This document shows, piece by piece, positions 61,721 to 64,000 of a DNA stretch of 64,000 bases. The position numbers and the translations under genes were made by a program. Source of the DNA: JAWVFN01 sp963696625. Lineage in GTDB: Bacteria > Actinomycetota > Thermoleophilia > Solirubrobacterales > 70-9. The notes beneath the pieces are model-generated. The model had not been told where the DNA came from. It did not search any database and saw only the letters and a list, made by a program, of their open reading frames with translations. The stretch lies in NCBI GenBank assembly GCA_963696625.1, contig CAVOKZ010000046.1, positions 59,621-123,620 of the forward strand, in the 5' to 3' direction. Each line of letters opens with the position of its first letter. The stretch's first letter is position 1.

Positions 61721-62806
61721 CTAGTCGTCCCCGAAGTCGAAGTCCTTCGGCGGCTTCTTCTCGAACCAGAGGTCTTCTTCGCCTTCGGGTGTCTCCTCGA
61801 GGAAGTCGGGGGTTTCCTCGAGCAGGCTCTCGTCCTTGTCGTCCTCACCCTCTTCGGGGGCGGGAGCGGGGGCGGCGCCGGACCCGGTCTCCTCGCCCTC
61901 GAACGGCGGGGCCGGCTCGTCCTCGGCCGGCAGCGAGTACTGCTCGGTGGGCTCGAGGTCGAGCGCCTCGCGCTCGGCGGTGTCGGCTGTGACGGCGCCG
62001 GGGCCTTCCTCGTCGCCTTCGGCGTCGTGGGAGAGCGCCTCCTCGGACGGTAGATCGTCGACCTCGAGCGGCAACTCGCTCGCTCCGCCACCGGACTCGG
62101 CCGGGCCGAGGTCGGCGAAGGCGTCGTCGGGGTCGGGAAGCGGCTCGCGCTCGGTGAAGTCCTCCTCGGGCTCGGCCGGCGGCGCCGCGGACGGCGGTGG
62201 TTCGGCGCCGGCCTCCGCCTCGAAGTCGAAGAGCGCCGGTCCTCCGGCGCCTCCCTCCGGCTCGCCGGCGGTCTCCTCCTCGTCGTCGAAACGGGGCTCG
62301 GAGAGCGAAGGCTCCGGCAGCGGCTCCTCCGCGGGCAGTTCCGCCTCGGGAAGCTCCTCGGAGGGGGGCTCGGGCGGCGGGTGCTCCTCGGTCGGCTGGT
62401 GGACGACCTCGCTCGCGCGGTCAGGCTGCGGGGGAGGCGGCGGGATCGGCATGTCGGGCGCGGGCGGCGGCGGTGGAGCGTCGTCGGCCGCCTCGAGGCC
62501 CGCCTCGGGCGCGTCGGCGAAGGGCTCGTCGCCGCCCGCCCCAGGCTCGCGCTCCTCCTTCGGCGCCTCAGGGGCAGCGGGCGGAGCCTCCGCGTCGAGA
62601 TCGAGCTCGGCCTTGGCGTCCTCAGATGGCTTGTCAGCCTCCTCGCCGTCGGAGACCAGCGCCTCGGCGCCCGCCTTGAACGGGTCGAGCGGCCGTTCGC
62701 CGGTGCCGAAGGCCTCGTCTTCGAGTTCCTGCAGCTCAGCGTCACGCGCGCCGTGGCGGCGTTTGAGCTCGAGATGCTCGCGGATTGCGTCGTCGAGTTC
62801 GCTCAT
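61721..62806 (-). CDS. Acidic Pro/Glu-rich low-complexity protein
   Basis: 361 aa. The N-terminal ~45 residues are ordered and helical (MSELDDAIREHLELKRRHGA, ELQELEDEAFG). The middle is a long disordered Glu/Pro/Ala stretch with a run PPPPPAPDMPIPPPPP. The C-terminus is a conserved-looking motif TPDFLEETPEGEEDLWFEKK, then PPKDFDFGDD. The two ordered ends and a variable acidic linker suggest an adaptor or tether. I know no function. A very long antisense ORF over it is a composition artefact. Confidence 0.65.
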   Translation of the reverse strand: MSELDDAIREHLELKRRHGARDAELQELEDEAFGTGERPLDPFKAGAEALVSDGEEADKPSEDAKAELDLDAEAPPAAPEAPKEEREPGAGGDEPFADAPEAGLEAADDAPPPPPAPDMPIPPPPPQPDRASEVVHQPTEEHPPPEPPSEELPEAELPAEEPLPEPSLSEPRFDDEEETAGEPEGGAGGPALFDFEAEAGAEPPPSAAPPAEPEEDFTEREPLPDPDDAFADLGPAESGGGASELPLEVDDLPSEEALSHDAEGDEEGPGAVTADTAEREALDLEPTEQYSLPAEDEPAPPFEGEETGSGAAPAPAPEEGEDDKDESLLEETPDFLEETPEGEEDLWFEKKPPKDFDFGDD

Positions 62807-62919
62807 GCGGTTGCCTCGCAGCCCTTCTGGGCGCTAAGAGTAGGCGGTCTCGGGGCCCATTTGGGCACCGTTGTGCACTTCGCCGCCCAGCGCGGCGTCC
62901 CTACCTGCGCGTGATTCAG

Positions 62920-64000
62920 TCAGCCTCGCCTGACTGCGCGCTTGCGGCGCCCGGAGCCCTGCTTGGCGCCCGAAACCCGGGTCTGGTTCTTCCCCGCGGC
63001 CTTGGCCTCGTAGAGCGCCCGGTCGGCGGCGTCGATCAGCTCGTCGGCGTCGTCCAGGTCCTTACCCAGCGCCGCGACGCCGACGCTGACCGTGACCGGC
63101 GTCGAGCCCTCACCCTCGCGGACCTTGACGTTCATCGACTCGACCCCGGCCCGGATTCGCTCGGCGACCTCTCGGCCGCCCTCGGGCGTGGTCTCGGGCA
63201 GCGCCACCGCGAACTCCTCGCCGCCGTAGCGGGCGGGCTCGTCAACCTCGCGCGACTCGGCGGCGATCGCCCGGCCCGCTGCGCGCAGGACGTCATCGCC
63301 CTGGAGGTGCCCGTGGGTGTCGTTGATCTCCTTGAAGTCGTCGAGGTCGAGCATCAGCAGCGTCAGGTCGTGACCGAAGCGCCGGGCGCGCTCGATCTCC
63401 TTGTCGAGCAGCTCCCGGAAACGACGCTGATTCGAGAGGCCGGTGAGGTCGTCGGTCACCGCCTGCTCGGACACCATCCCGTGCAGGGACTGCATCGTCC
63501 TCGCGAGGAAGATCGCGAACGCGACCGCGGTGCCGAACAGCGCCAGCAGCAGGAGCGCCACGCCGACGTTGATCGAAGGAAGCCCGCCCGGCTCGCTCGG
63601 CCCGAACATCGTCAGGACGTCGTCGCCGCCGAGACCAACCGACCTCGCGCGCGCGTCGCCGTCACCCACCTCGACCTCCCCGGTCGTTCCGATCCCCGGC
63701 AGCGAGTCGGGCTGCGCCTCGACCGTCCCGCCGAGCACCTCCCCGTCGCCGAGGACCACGGCGCCGCGCCCGGTCAGCGCGTCGACGCGGGCGGTGTAGG
63801 CGGCGGCGGTGGTCGTCGAGACGGCGAGCGTGCCGATCGTCTGAGCCCCGTCCTGGAGCCGGATCTCGGAGAACTCGATCGCGTCGGCGGCGCCGCCATG
63901 GGCGAGGGGCTGACCGTCGGGGCCGGCGATCTCGACTGCGGCGACACCCTCGGCGGCCGCGAGGCGGTTCGCGGCGCGCTTGAGCGCAACCGGATCGCCG
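62920..64000 (-). CDS. Membrane-bound diguanylate cyclase (partial, N-terminus outside)
   Basis: The C-terminal ~359 residues lie in the window; the frame runs on past base 64000. An extracytoplasmic sensor-type region (ALTGRGAVVLGDGEVLGG) precedes a membrane helix (VALLLLALFGTAVAFAIFLA). The GGDEF domain follows, with the active-site variant RYGGEEFAVALP and metal/GTP residues in LMLDLDDFKEINDTHGHLQG. An inhibitory I-site REVD lies five residues before GGEEF, so product feedback is expected. It makes c-di-GMP. The C-terminal tail is very basic (SGRRKRAVRRG). Confidence 0.9.
   Translation of the reverse strand, partial: GDPVALKRAANRLAAAEGVAAVEIAGPDGQPLAHGGAADAIEFSEIRLQDGAQTIGTLAVSTTTAAAYTARVDALTGRGAVVLGDGEVLGGTVEAQPDSLPGIGTTGEVEVGDGDARARSVGLGGDDVLTMFGPSEPGGLPSINVGVALLLLALFGTAVAFAIFLARTMQSLHGMVSEQAVTDDLTGLSNQRRFRELLDKEIERARRFGHDLTLLMLDLDDFKEINDTHGHLQGDDVLRAAGRAIAAESREVDEPARYGGEEFAVALPETTPEGGREVAERIRAGVESMNVKVREGEGSTPVTVSVGVAALGKDLDDADELIDAADRALYEAKAAGKNQTRVSGAKQGSGRRKRAVRRG

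Noticed and set aside
60067..62745. An 892-codon minus-strand ORF spanning glutamate dehydrogenase, tRNA-Ala and the acidic protein
   Set aside because: It crosses a tRNA and runs out of frame with the acidic protein gene; composition is Arg/Ser/Pro noise.

Overview
The window is a high-GC chromosome segment that reads like an actinobacterium of the Thermoleophilia/Solirubrobacterales type. The grounds are strong G/C codon bias, many GTG and TTG starts, an inositol-lipid gene cluster, F420-type luciferase-like enzymes, c-di-AMP riboswitches on NlpC-like cell-wall genes, and TANNNT -10 boxes placed 6-8 nt before start codons. Taxonomy is inferred from gene content only.

Layout. 1-2.7 kb: dnaK-grpE-dnaJ chaperone operon (minus). 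2.8-6.7 kb: two secreted proteins, a c-type cytochrome and an endonuclease III. 6.8-14.6 kb: a plus-strand cluster for inositol phospholipids (two PAP2 phosphatases around a polytopic membrane protein, a CDP-alcohol phosphatidyltransferase, inositol-3-phosphate synthase, a glycosyltransferase-PHP fusion), ending in a degenerate uracil-DNA-glycosylase-like gene. 14.6-26.4 kb: housekeeping genes (rlmD, argF, lgt, an FtsH-like protease, a FAH-family hydrolase, a cold-shock gene), a YefM/RelE-type toxin-antitoxin pair, tRNA-Glu and tRNA-Val.

26.4-32.8 kb is the accessory zone. The 3' half of tRNA-Asp is repeated three times and brackets two tandem islets without an intact integrase. Islet 1 carries a nucleotidyltransferase/HTH pair resembling a type IV toxin-antitoxin system, a broken MNT gene and a tiny ORF. 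Islet 2 carries a Fic protein behind a perfect palindrome and a class III CoA-transferase. Both end in the same structured ~130-bp right-end repeat. The chromosome resumes with REP-like hairpins, a decapitated alpha/beta hydrolase and a 5'-3' exonuclease.

34-40.4 kb: a polytopic membrane protein, two tandem S51 peptidases, ferritin, an enolase-superfamily enzyme and a secreted protein. 40.5-54.7 kb: a polyamine island in which two complete PotABCD-type ABC transporters flank a permease, a class III aminotransferase, alanine dehydrogenase and an aldehyde dehydrogenase. The proposed route imports putrescine, transaminates it to pyruvate, recycles the alanine through Ald and oxidises the aminoaldehyde to GABA. 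54.8-56.3 kb: two NlpC-like secreted proteins, each behind its own c-di-AMP riboswitch. 56.4-64 kb: an SDR, aconitase, tRNA-Ala, glutamate dehydrogenase, an acidic Pro/Glu-rich protein and a partial diguanylate cyclase.

Six otherwise good genes (dnaK, argF, MNT, fic, permease, aminotransferase) each carry one single-base frameshift. Because essential genes are among them, assembly or read error is the simplest explanation. A four-copy hairpin repeat with a conserved loop and compensating arms is scattered between genes.
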